Shown: positions 7,084-14,713, numbered from the stretch's first letter. The stretch is DNA of 18,622 nucleotides from Thiomicrorhabdus sp. (GCA_015488565.1 WFNQ01000152.1:1-18622), one strand, 5' to 3'. Notes: generated from the sequence alone by a model not told the origin. Numbers and translations are program-made.

Positions 7084-7827
7084 CTATTTTAACGACAGCA
7101 ATGCATCGGATTTTTGTGCGTGGGTCTTACTGGTGGACATCATTTTGATTTGCAGTTCGTACTTACGCGACAACTCAATCATTTTCACCAGTGCTTCAGC
7201 CGAATTAACATTACTGCTTTCTAATGCACCACTTATCATTTTTACGTTCTCTTGTACCAAAGGCGCGGCATCGTCTTTTAAGCGCGTATAACCGTCCAAC
7301 CCTTTCTCTAAATCTTGAACATCTGGCTTGACCAGTCGCAAACGATCTAACACCACCAGTTGATTACTCGCCTCTTCGGCTGGTACGATCGAAATCGTAC
7401 CATCGCTACCAATGGTCATGGTCTTAATAGGTGGGATATTAATTTGAATGCCATTTTCATTTAACACGGGATTCCCTTTTACATCCACCAAGCTCCCATC
7501 GGGTAAAATTTGCAGACTGGCGCTTCTTACATACGCATCATCGCCATTAGGTGCTTGAATACCTAAAAAGCCATCTTCTTTAGTCACGACATCCAGCTCT
7601 CGTCCTGTGACTTTAATTGCGCCAGCCGAAAAATCGGTTGCTGGGCGTTCATCCATCGAATAGGTACGAGCGTGCCAGCCTGGCCCTTCCATGTGTTGCG
7701 CTCTAAAAATATTGAAGTCCTGCTTAAAGCCATCGGTATTCGCATTGGCCAAATTATTGGCATTATTTGCCTGAGAGAGCATGACCTCTTTGGCACCACT
7801 CATGGCTACATACAGCATACGATCCAT
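7084..7827 (-). CDS. flgF: Flagellar proximal rod protein FlgF
   Basis: FlgF is one of the proximal rod subunits. The product is 247 residues from MDRMLYVAMSGAKEVMLSQA, which is how family members start. The axial motif NNANNLANANTDGFKQDF follows, and the C-terminus has GALESSNVNSAEALVKMIEL. A longer frame opens at a TTG at 7842. However, the GGAG that would serve the ATG lies inside that extension, nine bases before 7827, so the ATG is the better start. flgF is the first gene of the flgFGHIJ unit, with its own sigma-54 promoter at 7976-7992 and a leader of about 130 bases containing a terminator-like hairpin. Confidence 0.95.
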   Translation of the reverse strand: MDRMLYVAMSGAKEVMLSQANNANNLANANTDGFKQDFNIFRAQHMEGPGWHARTYSMDERPATDFSAGAIKVTGRELDVVTKEDGFLGIQAPNGDDAYVRSASLQILPDGSLVDVKGNPVLNENGIQINIPPIKTMTIGSDGTISIVPAEEASNQLVVLDRLRLVKPDVQDLEKGLDGYTRLKDDAAPLVQENVKMISGALESSNVNSAEALVKMIELSRKYELQIKMMSTSKTHAQKSDALLSLK

Positions 7828-7846
7828 AAAATAGGACTCCAAATTG

Positions 7847-7883
7847 AATTAAAAATTAGGGGGAGATAAAACATCACTCCCCC
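7847..7883 (-). terminator. Terminator-like (attenuator) hairpin in the flgF leader
   Basis: On the minus strand GGGGGAG (7883-7877) pairs with CTCCCCC (7865-7859) across an 11-base loop and is followed by TAATTTTTAATT. The T tract is interrupted, so termination may be partial. It lies between the sigma-54 promoter and the flgF ribosome site, so it could lower or regulate flgFGHIJ expression. Confidence 0.55.
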
Positions 7884-7975
7884 AAATAAAACACTTGTTA
7901 TAACTGGGTCTAATGCCCAAATGTGTTTCCTTTGTGTGTTAGCATTTTGACATGCTTTCTTTTCAATAGAAGATA

Positions 7976-7992
7976 CAGCAGGGAACGTGCCA
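7976..7992 (-). promoter_or_regulatory. Sigma-54 promoter of flgFGHIJ
   Basis: The minus strand reads TGGCACGTTCCCTGCTG. GG and GC are separated by ten bases, as sigma-54 requires, and the -24 half is perfect. The -12 half has CTGC for the consensus TTGC. The predicted start is near 7965, about 130 bases before flgF. Control by a FleQ/FlrC-type activator is the usual arrangement in polar flagellar systems. Confidence 0.8.
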
Positions 7993-8011
7993 TATATAGC
8001 GTAAATAAAAA

Positions 8012-8038
8012 CTAAAGCTTTTAGAAAACAGCCGATAA
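8012..8038 (+). promoter_or_regulatory. Opposing sigma-28-like promoter in the flgE-flgF gap
   Basis: CTAAA (8012-8016) and GCCGATAA (8031-8038) are perfect FliA elements separated by 14 bases, one less than the usual 15. The promoter points rightward, back-to-back with the flgF sigma-54 promoter and against flgE. A transcript would begin near 8045 and become antisense to flgE after about 80 bases. Confidence 0.55.
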
Positions 8039-8060
8039 ACTTATATAGGAAGGTTTTGCC

Positions 8061-8099
8061 ATGCGGCAAAAAAAACCGGCAACAAGGCCGGCAAGATAA
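8061..8099 (+). CDS. Possible 12-residue basic small ORF downstream of the opposing sigma-28 site
   Basis: AGGAAGG (8048-8054) lies seven bases before ATG 8061, which opens the ORF MRQKKPATRPAR and stops at TAA 8097. Five of the twelve residues are basic. The ORF lies about 22 bases downstream of the sigma-28-like -10 element. Against it, its codons coincide with the flgE terminator hairpin on the other strand, which constrains the sequence for an unrelated reason. This is a candidate only. Confidence 0.2.
   Translation: MRQKKPATRPAR
8068..8092 (-). terminator. Intrinsic terminator after flgE
   Basis: On the minus strand CCGGC (8091-8087 region) and GCCGG (8080-8076 region) form a GC-only stem around a six-base loop, followed by T8 (8075-8068). 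It closes the flgBCDE transcript, so flgF needs its own promoter. The plus strand lacks a T tract here, so it should not stop the opposing transcript. Confidence 0.8.
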
Positions 8100-8123
8100 A
8101 GTTAAAACGCTTTAAAAAACGTT

Positions 8124-9662
8124 CTATAGATTTAAAATCGTTTGCGTCAATGTTTGAGAGGTAGACAAGACTTGTGCTGATGCTTGATAGGTTCGTTGTG
8201 TTTGAATCATATTCACCAATTCGGCGGTGGTATCCACATTGGAATACTCTAATGACCCCTGAACAATACTTCCCATACCATTATTATCTGGACTGCCTAG
8301 CTGTGCCGTACCGGAATTAAAAGACTCTGCATAGGTTTGCCCTCCCAATTTATGCATGGCGTTTTTATCCGCAAAGTTGGCTACCGCTAATTGTGCCACG
8401 GGAATGGCTCGACCATTCGAATAACGCGCTTCAATCACGCCATCCTGCCCTGTAGACAACCCGATTAAATCACCAATTTCATAACCATTCTGGCTCACAC
8501 CACGAATGTTATAGCTTCCAGAATATTCCGTCATATCATTCAATTCGGCAGTCATCACAATAGGATCCACAGCACCAGTAAGCGGATTATTAATCAACCA
8601 TTGCATTTCAGGCTTTAATGTCCCGGTATCCGTCCAACCCGCTAAATCATCAAAAACAGGCTCGCCATTTGCACCAATCGTAGGTGAATCACCTGCAATT
8701 AAGGTTGGGTCTTTACTATTTGGTTCATAAACACGCTGCAAAATACCATTATCATCAAAGCGCAATTCAAAAATCATGGACGAATTTCCGCCATTGGCTT
8801 GACCGGTGGTGGTGTTATCCACACCACTTTGAAAATAAGCCCCTGTTGCCTCATCTAAATCTGATACGGTATAACGCACAAACCAACTGGTGTATTTATC
8901 GTTAGCAGCATCACCATCAAAATCCACATTCGAGTTGGCTGTATCCACCACGGCACGTTTAAAATAGTCTGCCGTAATTCGGTGCTCGCCCCCTAACGAA
9001 TCATGGATGGTTTTATTGGTTGAAAAGTCGGGAAACCCGGTATAAGCAGGTGCCGCATTAACAGGGTCTATAATTTCAGCTAAATGGGGGGCGGTACCGA
9101 CCGAATCGGTAACTAACGTTCCGGTATTATTCGCCGAATTATACGCTTCTTGCCCGTCCACATTAATGTCAAAAACCATCTCGGTAGTCGCTCTAGGTAC
9201 TTTATTGACCTCATCTAAATCAATCGAACCTAATGTCGTCGAGAACACCGCCTCTAATTCCGTTGAGAGAGCATCATTACGCGCATACCCTTGTACTTGA
9301 TTACCTGTTTGATCGGTTAAAAACCCATCCTTATCCAGCTTAAAAGAGCCATTACGAGTGTAAATCGACTCATATTTTCCTGATGAATCACTCATCACAA
9401 AAAAACCTTCGCCATCCAGAGCCATATCTAAGTCTCGCCCTGTTCCATTAATGGTTCCTTGGGTAAAATCTTGTGTAATGGACTCGACTCGTACCCCGTT
9501 ACCGGGTGAGTTTTGACTGCCGGAAAACATATCCGCAAACTCCGCTCGAGAGCTTTTAAAACCAAACGACTGTGAGTTAGCCAAGTTATTTGAAATAACC
9601 GCTAACCCACTGGCGGATGCGTTGATACCACTTAATGCATTTAAATCAAAATTTGCGGCCAT
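8124..9662 (-). CDS. flgE: Flagellar hook protein FlgE
   Basis: FlgE polymerises into the hook under the FlgD cap. The 512-residue protein starts MAANFDLNALSGINASASGL and contains SNNLANSQSFGFKSSRAEFA, the axial motif. The C-terminus has GSLEYSNVDTTAELVNMIQT and QRTYQASAQVLSTSQTLTQT. It is longer than enteric FlgE (about 400); the extra length lies in the central surface-exposed domain (about 140-400), which is acidic and Asn/Thr-rich. The ATG at 9662 has AAGGAG upstream. It follows flgD after 136 bases that include a hairpin, and ends before a strong terminator. Confidence 0.96.
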   Translation of the reverse strand: MAANFDLNALSGINASASGLAVISNNLANSQSFGFKSSRAEFADMFSGSQNSPGNGVRVESITQDFTQGTINGTGRDLDMALDGEGFFVMSDSSGKYESIYTRNGSFKLDKDGFLTDQTGNQVQGYARNDALSTELEAVFSTTLGSIDLDEVNKVPRATTEMVFDINVDGQEAYNSANNTGTLVTDSVGTAPHLAEIIDPVNAAPAYTGFPDFSTNKTIHDSLGGEHRITADYFKRAVVDTANSNVDFDGDAANDKYTSWFVRYTVSDLDEATGAYFQSGVDNTTTGQANGGNSSMIFELRFDDNGILQRVYEPNSKDPTLIAGDSPTIGANGEPVFDDLAGWTDTGTLKPEMQWLINNPLTGAVDPIVMTAELNDMTEYSGSYNIRGVSQNGYEIGDLIGLSTGQDGVIEARYSNGRAIPVAQLAVANFADKNAMHKLGGQTYAESFNSGTAQLGSPDNNGMGSIVQGSLEYSNVDTTAELVNMIQTQRTYQASAQVLSTSQTLTQTILNL

Positions 9663-9751
9663 GATGTCTCTCCTTTAAACAGCCTAATAAATGCAAACAA
9701 ACCCCAACACTTTTTAGACTGAAAATAAAATATGATATTCTTTTTGATCGG

Positions 9752-9786
9752 TTTTTAAACTAGCGAATTTCAGGCCAGTTTAAAAA
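9752..9786. other. Hairpin in the flgD-flgE gap
   Basis: TTTTTAAACTAGC (9752-9764) and GCCAGTTTAAAAA (9774-9786) pair over 13 positions with one G-T wobble and a nine-base loop. No T tract follows the stem on the minus strand, so it is probably an mRNA processing or stability element between flgD and flgE rather than a terminator. The rest of this 136-base gap shows no convincing promoter. Confidence 0.5.
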
Positions 9787-9798
9787 AACTAATAACAT

Positions 9799-10524
9799 TT
9801 ACCCACTGATTTCTCGAACATTTTCCATCGGAATTTTCTCTCCCGTTGCCAAGGTTAATGTCATGGTGCCGTCTGGATTAATTCCGACTGTATTCACACG
9901 AGAACCCACGACCGTATCAATGGATCTTGCTTCTCCTGCGCTGTCTGTTCCATAAGCGGTAATAGAATAGACACCATCGCTCCGAGCGGCACCCACATCA
10001 TCAAAACCATCCCATTCAATTGTTTTATCCGGCACCCCATCCCAAGACTCTTTTTCTCTGTCTGATAAAAAATCGGCATAACTTAACTCTTTTACAATGC
10101 CATTTTCATCACTAATTACAATGGTAATATCAATAAAAGACTCATCGGTTTGCAAACTAAAACGAGAAGGTTGCTCGGTTGAATAAGAGAACTTATCGGC
10201 TTCTATTTGAACATTTTTACCAATCAATGAAGCGCCCTGCATTGTTTGCAAACTTTGAAAACTTTCTGTCATCGCAATAATGGAGGCATTCATATCATTT
10301 GTGGCCTCAAGCTGACTCATCTGAGTTAAATCGGTCACAAAAGCGGTTGCATCTACGGGTTTAGAGGGGTCTTGATTTTGTAATTGCGTGGTTAGCAGCA
10401 ATAAAAAATCGGCTTGACCCATATCATTTAATGACTCGGCATTATTGGCAGGGTTTGAATTTTCTTGCAGTGCATTCAGATAATTTTCATTACCTGTCGT
10501 GATATTTGGTAAAAAATCGTTCAT
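9799..10524 (-). CDS. flgD: Hook-cap / hook assembly scaffold protein FlgD
   Basis: FlgD caps the growing hook so that FlgE can polymerise, then is displaced. The 241-residue product has the conserved N-terminal export and cap segment QADFLLLLTTQLQNQDPSKP followed by TAFVTDLTQMSQLEATNDMN. The C-terminal half carries the FlgD Ig-like/Tudor region, with WDGFDDVGAARSDGVYSITA as the clearest match to the usual W-D-G-x-D-x-x-G pattern. The ATG at 10524 has AAGGAG upstream. It follows flgC after 16 bases. A sigma-28-like sequence (10193-10219) lies inside the coding region on the same strand. Confidence 0.95.
   Translation of the reverse strand: MNDFLPNITTGNENYLNALQENSNPANNAESLNDMGQADFLLLLTTQLQNQDPSKPVDATAFVTDLTQMSQLEATNDMNASIIAMTESFQSLQTMQGASLIGKNVQIEADKFSYSTEQPSRFSLQTDESFIDITIVISDENGIVKELSYADFLSDREKESWDGVPDKTIEWDGFDDVGAARSDGVYSITAYGTDSAGEARSIDTVVGSRVNTVGINPDGTMTLTLATGEKIPMENVREISG
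10193..10219 (-). promoter_or_regulatory. Sigma-28-like site inside flgD
   Basis: On the minus strand TAAA (10219-10216), 15 bases, then GCCGATAA (10200-10193). Both boxes and the spacing match, although the -35 is preceded by G rather than C. The GCC-GAT-AA part encodes Ala-Asp-Lys in FlgD, so it may be coincidental. If active it would give late transcription of flgE. Confidence 0.4.
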
Positions 10525-10540
10525 GTCAATTCTCCTTCAC

Positions 10541-10945
10541 TTACTTGCCGAGCTGAATAGTTCTTAATAAAAGTTGCTTTGAGGTATTCATCACTTCAAT
10601 ATTCGTTTCATACGAACGTGAAGCGGACATCATATTGGCCATCTCTTCTACAACATTCACATTGGGTCTAAAAATATAGCCCTCTTCATTGGCCATAGGG
10701 TGATTGGGATTAAACTCCATTTTAAGGGGTTCTTGACTCTCCACAATCTCTTTAATTCTTACCCCCCCTTTGGGTTCATTTTGACTGCCTTCTAAAATGG
10801 TTTGAAACACAGGTTGCTGAGAGCGATAGGTATCTTCGGCGTTTGAACTAATGCTGTCTACGTTAGCCATATTAGAAGCAATGGTATTTAAACGTACCGT
10901 TTGTGCGTGCATGGCACTGGCTGAAATATCTAAAATATTAAACAT
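10541..10945 (-). CDS. flgC: Flagellar proximal rod protein FlgC
   Basis: FlgC is a proximal rod subunit. The 134-residue length is typical. The N-terminus MFNILDISASAMHAQTVRLN and the axial motif TIASNMANVDSISSNAEDTY match the family. The C-terminal helix includes RPNVNVVEEMANMMSASRSY followed by ETNIEVMNTSKQLLLRTIQL. The ATG at 10945 has AAGGAA upstream. It lies 36 bases after flgB and 16 before flgD, within flgBCDE. Confidence 0.97.
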   Translation of the reverse strand: MFNILDISASAMHAQTVRLNTIASNMANVDSISSNAEDTYRSQQPVFQTILEGSQNEPKGGVRIKEIVESQEPLKMEFNPNHPMANEEGYIFRPNVNVVEEMANMMSASRSYETNIEVMNTSKQLLLRTIQLGK

Positions 10946-10981
10946 GGTTTAATTCCTTACTAATAAGACTCTGGCAGATCA

Positions 10982-11383
10982 CTACTCACCTTTCAGTGCG
11001 CCACGAATGCCTTTGATTTTGCCATTCAAAAACGCTAATGTTGCCGTTTGCTGAATGCTGTTTTCCATAAATTTGGCTTTCTCAATATGCCCTTCCACGG
11101 TGTTTCCATCTAAAGCAGGTTGCGTTGGCTGACGATATTTTAAAAACTCTGACGTACTTGAAACAGAGTCGTTGGCAATGTGATTTTTATTGGTTCGAGC
11201 CATCTCAAAACGTTCCGATGATCCAAAATCACCATGCGCATCTTTTAAGGCGGCTCTAAAATCAATGTCTCTTGCTTTAAAATTAGGGGTGTCGGAATTG
11301 GCTAAATTATTGGCTAATACCTCGGCACGTGCCGAACGTACTCTAAACGCTGTTTCATGAATTCCAAAAACTGACTGTGCCAT
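10982..11383 (-). CDS. flgB: Flagellar proximal rod protein FlgB
   Basis: FlgB is the rod subunit nearest the MS ring. The protein is 133 residues, the expected size. The axial motif ANNLANSDTPNFKARDIDFR (about 24-43) is diagnostic, and the C-terminus GNTVEGHIEKAKFMENSIQQ is also typical. The ATG at 11383 has GGGGGAG immediately upstream. It is the first gene of flgBCDE, transcribed from a near-consensus sigma-54 promoter about 45-60 bases upstream. Confidence 0.97.
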   Translation of the reverse strand: MAQSVFGIHETAFRVRSARAEVLANNLANSDTPNFKARDIDFRAALKDAHGDFGSSERFEMARTNKNHIANDSVSSTSEFLKYRQPTQPALDGNTVEGHIEKAKFMENSIQQTATLAFLNGKIKGIRGALKGE

Positions 11384-11426
11384 GACTCCCCCTATTTTCT
11401 GTTCTTATTTAACGACCCTTGAGAAC

Positions 11427-11443
11427 TAGCAAATTAAGTGCCA
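11427..11443 (-). promoter_or_regulatory. Sigma-54 promoter of flgBCDE
   Basis: The minus strand reads TGGCACTTAATTTGCTA, a perfect -24 (TGGCAC) and -12 (TTGCT) pair with ten bases between GG and GC. The predicted start is near 11417, giving a leader of about 34 bases before flgB. A second copy of the -12 part, AATTTGCTA, lies 30 bases further upstream without a -24 element. Confidence 0.9.
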
Positions 11444-11549
11444 CTCCTATTTTTTATAGCAAATTCAGGCTAAAGTAATGAGTAACAACGCCACTCGACC
11501 AACAAGGCAAAAACTTTAAACCTAAATTTATCAACTGATAAGCAGAAAC

Positions 11550-11590
11550 AAAAAAGCCCGCGACATTGAGACGGCAATGTCGCGGGCTTT
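11550..11590. terminator. Strong bidirectional-type terminator after cheV-flgT
   Basis: GCCCGCGACATT (11556-11567) and AATGTCGCGGGC (11576-11587) form a perfect 12-pair stem with an eight-base loop, extended by A/T pairs on both sides. On the minus strand it is followed by T6 and ends cheV-flgT; on the plus strand TTTATTTTTT follows as well. It insulates flgB from the upstream unit. Confidence 0.92.
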
Positions 11591-11612
11591 ATTTTTTAAA
11601 TAAAATAGCGTC

Positions 11613-12941
11613 TTACCAAGTTTTTACAATATCACCCACCTGAACCACGCCTTTTTTAGCGGTTAATTCTGCAATGGCAAACTTAGGCATAATGCGTTTT
11701 ATTTTTAAAAACGCACCGGGCACTTGATCTTGACCAAGCTCGACACCACCAAACCGAATTGGCCTTCCTGCCGTGTGATATACCGCCAAATCATCTCCTA
11801 CTTTGGCACCTGATGATTCGTGTAAGTAGATAACATACTCACCATTTTGAATATCAATGACCTGACTTTCAAATGGTTTACAGTGTAAAAAATCTAACAC
11901 ATCTTGGGTTTGTTGATTCAGCAGCAGGTCAAGTGCTTTGCCCGTCTCTGTGGCAAAAAAAGCATTACTGCCAAACGGGCGATTACGTCCAACCAATACA
12001 TCCCCTTCGAGTTCAATATTTCCTCGCGCTTGGTGTCGTGTTGTTTGCTTCATTAAGTCAATCACATACCAATCTACTTCAATATAACGGTGTTCTGGAT
12101 TCACATTGATATTATAAAAACGTTTAGCGGTGTTTACGATACCCGTATCAGACTGCGCCGATAATGTGCGAATAACCGTCAATAACAAAAACTGCGCACC
12201 CGTTTGATTGCGAATATCCATTAATAACTGTGGATCTAAATTTGGGGTCACGGCTTTATTGGGTTGTAAATCAACAGGATTCAATAACCGCGTCAAATTA
12301 TGATGACCTTTATTCTTAACTCTTCTCTCTAGCTCAATTTGATAGCCTGGCAATAGATTAAAGATGTCTCTTGCTTCACTGCCAAACGGCATCACAACAG
12401 GTGCTATGGCCAATCTAGTTTGATATTGATTCCCCTCCGAACCTGCACAAATCCCCGTCTCTTCCGTTAAACAGACATTTAAGAGTACGTCGTAATTCAA
12501 CGCCCCCTCTTTGGTCTGACCATACTGGTCTTCTGGGTCTTCTAGCCCTTCTTTGGTAATGGTGTAACTTTTGATTTTACTGCTTGAAGTAAAACGTGCG
12601 CTGTCCAGCGTTAATTGATAGGCTTCAACCGATTGGTCTGTTTTGATCTTGACATTACGTTTTATACTGGCCATTTTTAGTGCATCCCGAATGGCCATTT
12701 TTCGAGCAAAGGCTTGATCCACGCCTTCCATACTGGCACTGCCCTTCACATCAACACAGGGCATTTTTGGCACAATCGACGGAAGAATCGTCGATTGGTT
12801 CTCTTGAGAAGGCGCTGATGAATTTGTTTGCTCTTGGCACTCTGAATCACTTTGCAAACAAAAAAAGTCAAAAAAACCAGCTTGACTGGATCCCGTCCAA
12901 AACAGCACAACCAACCCAATTAACTGCCCGTATCCTCGCAT
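11613..12941 (-). CDS. flgT: Flagellar H-ring assembly protein FlgT
   Basis: FlgT is a periplasmic protein of the Vibrio polar flagellum that forms the H ring around the LP ring and helps recruit the stator-associated T ring. The 442-residue product has a signal peptide of about 21 residues ending SSQA. An N-terminal FlgT/LPP20-like domain follows (VDVKGSASMEGVDQAFARKM, AIRDALKMASI), then a middle domain (LAIAPVVMPFG) and a C-terminal domain (HESSGAKVGDDLAVYHT, GDIVKTW). It is longer than Vibrio FlgT (about 380). I chose ATG 12941 over the TTG at 12950 because the AAGGG is too close to the TTG. It follows cheV by 14 bases. Confidence 0.85.
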   Translation of the reverse strand: MRGYGQLIGLVVLFWTGSSQAGFFDFFCLQSDSECQEQTNSSAPSQENQSTILPSIVPKMPCVDVKGSASMEGVDQAFARKMAIRDALKMASIKRNVKIKTDQSVEAYQLTLDSARFTSSSKIKSYTITKEGLEDPEDQYGQTKEGALNYDVLLNVCLTEETGICAGSEGNQYQTRLAIAPVVMPFGSEARDIFNLLPGYQIELERRVKNKGHHNLTRLLNPVDLQPNKAVTPNLDPQLLMDIRNQTGAQFLLLTVIRTLSAQSDTGIVNTAKRFYNINVNPEHRYIEVDWYVIDLMKQTTRHQARGNIELEGDVLVGRNRPFGSNAFFATETGKALDLLLNQQTQDVLDFLHCKPFESQVIDIQNGEYVIYLHESSGAKVGDDLAVYHTAGRPIRFGGVELGQDQVPGAFLKIKRIMPKFAIAELTAKKGVVQVGDIVKTW

Positions 12942-12955
12942 ACGCTTCAAGCCCT

Positions 12956-13906
12956 TTATTTTTGATGTTTCTCTATTTGACTGATAATCGTTTGTGCCAA
13001 CTCATCTGAATGCCATTTGGAGATAAAGACATTCGCCCCCACCTTCTCTGTTAAAGAGTCGTTAAACCCCCCACTTAATGAGGAGTTTAATACCACAAAA
13101 ATATCTTTTAGCCGCTCATCCTTGCGAATACTGGTGGTTAAGGTGTAGCCATCCATAACAGGCATCTCAATATCTGAAATCACCATTAAAACTCTATCCG
13201 CTATTGAAGCTCCACCGCTGTCCGCCTCGTCGGCAAGCTTAAGCAAGAAATCCAATGCCTCTTTACCATTATTTAGAATCGTATAGTGCAGCCCTATTTT
13301 TTCAAACACACTCTTTAACTGAGAGCGTGCGACGACGGAATCGTCTGCCGCCACAATAAAAAAGTTTTGCCCTTCAAAATCAACGTTATGCTGAGAAATA
13401 AATTCATCGGAAACCTCATTGGTCACGCCTGACACTTCCACCAACACCTTTTCAACATCTACAATTTCGACAATCTGTTTTTTAGCTCGGGTAATCCCTG
13501 TCAAATAGTTAACCCCCTGTAACGTAGGAGGGGGGGGTAAAATATCTTCCCAACGAAGGTGGATAATACGATCAACATCTTCGACCAAAAAACCTTGAAT
13601 TGAACTATTAAATTCGGTCACAATGGTTAAGCTTTGTTGATATTTTTCTGGCGGGATTGGCTCTAAATCCAACGCCTTAGCCAAATCAATCATCGGCATC
13701 GTCTGACCTCGAATATCAGCAACCCCTACGACTCTTGAATCTGATTTTGGTACGGGTGAAATAAATGGGGTTCGAATAACTTCCCGCACTTTAAATACGT
13801 TAATACCAAACAGCTGCGACCCTTTAATGGTAAAAAGCAACAACTCCATGCGATTCATGCCTGCCAAAGAGGTTCTTTGATCCACACCGGTTATAAAGCT
13901 AGACAT
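12956..13906 (-). CDS. cheV: Chemotaxis coupling protein CheV (CheW domain plus receiver)
   Basis: CheV couples chemoreceptors to CheA through a CheW-like domain, and its receiver domain is phosphorylated by CheA, probably for adaptation. The 316-residue protein has the CheW fold at about 20-160 (LLLFTIKGSQLFGINVFKVR, VVGVADIRGQTMPMIDLAKA). The receiver runs about 180-312, with acidic pair Asp188/Asp189, phospho-acceptor Asp245 in VISDIEMPVMDG, Ser275/276 and Lys297. The residue after that Lys is Trp instead of the common Pro. A G8 run on the plus strand encodes Pro-Pro-Pro-Pro in the CheW domain. The ATG has AAGGTGG upstream. The adjacent cheR found in Vibrio and Pseudomonas is missing here. 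Confidence 0.95.
   Translation of the reverse strand: MSSFITGVDQRTSLAGMNRMELLLFTIKGSQLFGINVFKVREVIRTPFISPVPKSDSRVVGVADIRGQTMPMIDLAKALDLEPIPPEKYQQSLTIVTEFNSSIQGFLVEDVDRIIHLRWEDILPPPPTLQGVNYLTGITRAKKQIVEIVDVEKVLVEVSGVTNEVSDEFISQHNVDFEGQNFFIVAADDSVVARSQLKSVFEKIGLHYTILNNGKEALDFLLKLADEADSGGASIADRVLMVISDIEMPVMDGYTLTTSIRKDERLKDIFVVLNSSLSGGFNDSLTEKVGANVFISKWHSDELAQTIISQIEKHQK
13530..13537. repeat. G8 homopolymer inside cheV
   Basis: Eight G on the plus strand (C8 in the coding strand) encode part of the Pro run in ILPPPPTLQG of CheV. The tract is in frame here. A slip would remove the receiver domain. Confidence 0.9.
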
Positions 13907-13994
13907 AACTTAACGCCACCTTATCTATTTTTTATTTATTCAATCCAACACTTAATTCTAAAGAGAGCTTAAAACTCATGTTAGTATTTCATTT

Positions 13995-14705
13995 ATGAAA
14001 AAAACAATGTTACTCATAACTGTATTCGCCATCTTAACGAATCCACTCTTAAGTTTACAGGCCAATCAAACAAATCACGCCAGTCAAGCGCATGATGAAA
14101 TTTACACGCTGGCCTCTGAATATCTAAAGCAAAAAACTGACCAAAAAATTTTTGATGCCACATTTGAACTCAAAAAACTCAGTCGAACCCTTATACTGCC
14201 ACGCTGTCAAAGCCCGCTCACATTAAAAGACCGTAACCCAAACAGTGTGTCTGGCCGCATAACACTCAGCGTATCCTGTGACCAGCCCACTTGGCGCGTG
14301 TTTATTCCAGTCGTCATCACAGGAAAGCTCCCCGTCATTTTAAGTACTAAAGGAATTTCGAAACAGGCCGTTATAAAAGAGGAGCATGTTAAAAGAACAT
14401 TATTGTCCTATAAAAAAGTCCCGAAAGGACGGTTAATTGACATCAATACCGCCATTGGCATGAGAGCAGTCCGAGCTATTCCTGCCAATCAAGTATTAAA
14501 AATAAAAGATTTATCCCCCCCCTACTGGGTCTTTAAAAACCAGCAAGTCAATATTATTACCCGTATTGGTGGCATTGAAGTCAGGGCAATAGGGGTGGCA
14601 TTAAAAAATGGAGTCGAGCAAGAGCAGGTCCCTATAAAAAATACGTCCTCTCAAAAAACAATAAAAGGCATAGTTATTGCTCCAAATACCGTATTAATTC
14701 CATAA
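13995..14705 (+). CDS. flgA: P-ring assembly chaperone FlgA
   Basis: FlgA is the periplasmic chaperone for FlgI. The 236-residue protein has a signal peptide of about 23 residues (MKKTMLLITVFAILTNPLLS, then cleavage near LQA). The mature C-terminal part holds the SAF-type FlgA domain: GISKQAVIKEEHVKRTLL, then the hallmark IGMRAVRAIPANQVLKIKDL and VNIITRIGGIEVRAIGVAL. The start ATG has no recognisable ribosome site, unlike its neighbours. A C8 tract (14515-14522) encodes Ser-Pro-Pro. The gene is divergent from cheV across 88 bases, in which I see no clear sigma-28 or sigma-54 promoter. Confidence 0.93.
   Translation: MKKTMLLITVFAILTNPLLSLQANQTNHASQAHDEIYTLASEYLKQKTDQKIFDATFELKKLSRTLILPRCQSPLTLKDRNPNSVSGRITLSVSCDQPTWRVFIPVVITGKLPVILSTKGISKQAVIKEEHVKRTLLSYKKVPKGRLIDINTAIGMRAVRAIPANQVLKIKDLSPPYWVFKNQQVNIITRIGGIEVRAIGVALKNGVEQEQVPIKNTSSQKTIKGIVIAPNTVLIP
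14515..14522. repeat. C8 homopolymer inside flgA
   Basis: Eight C encode Ser-Pro-Pro (followed by Tyr-Trp) in the SAF region of FlgA. It is flanked by TTAT and TACT, like the other G/C runs in this window. The reading frame is intact. Confidence 0.9.
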
Positions 14706-14713
14706 ATAAAAAA

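Noticed and set aside
9691..9707. Sigma-54-like sequence upstream of flgE
   Set aside because: The minus strand has TTGCAT but the GG-to-GC distance is nine rather than ten bases and the -24 half is poor.
10070..10098. GCCGAT with TAAA on the minus strand in flgD (also near 10408-10430)
   Set aside because: The spacer is only 13 bases and the -10 is incomplete in both cases.
11457..11465. Second TAGCAAATT (minus AATTTGCTA), 30 bases from the flgB promoter
   Set aside because: It has the -12 part only; the expected GG of the -24 element is absent, so it is not called a second promoter.
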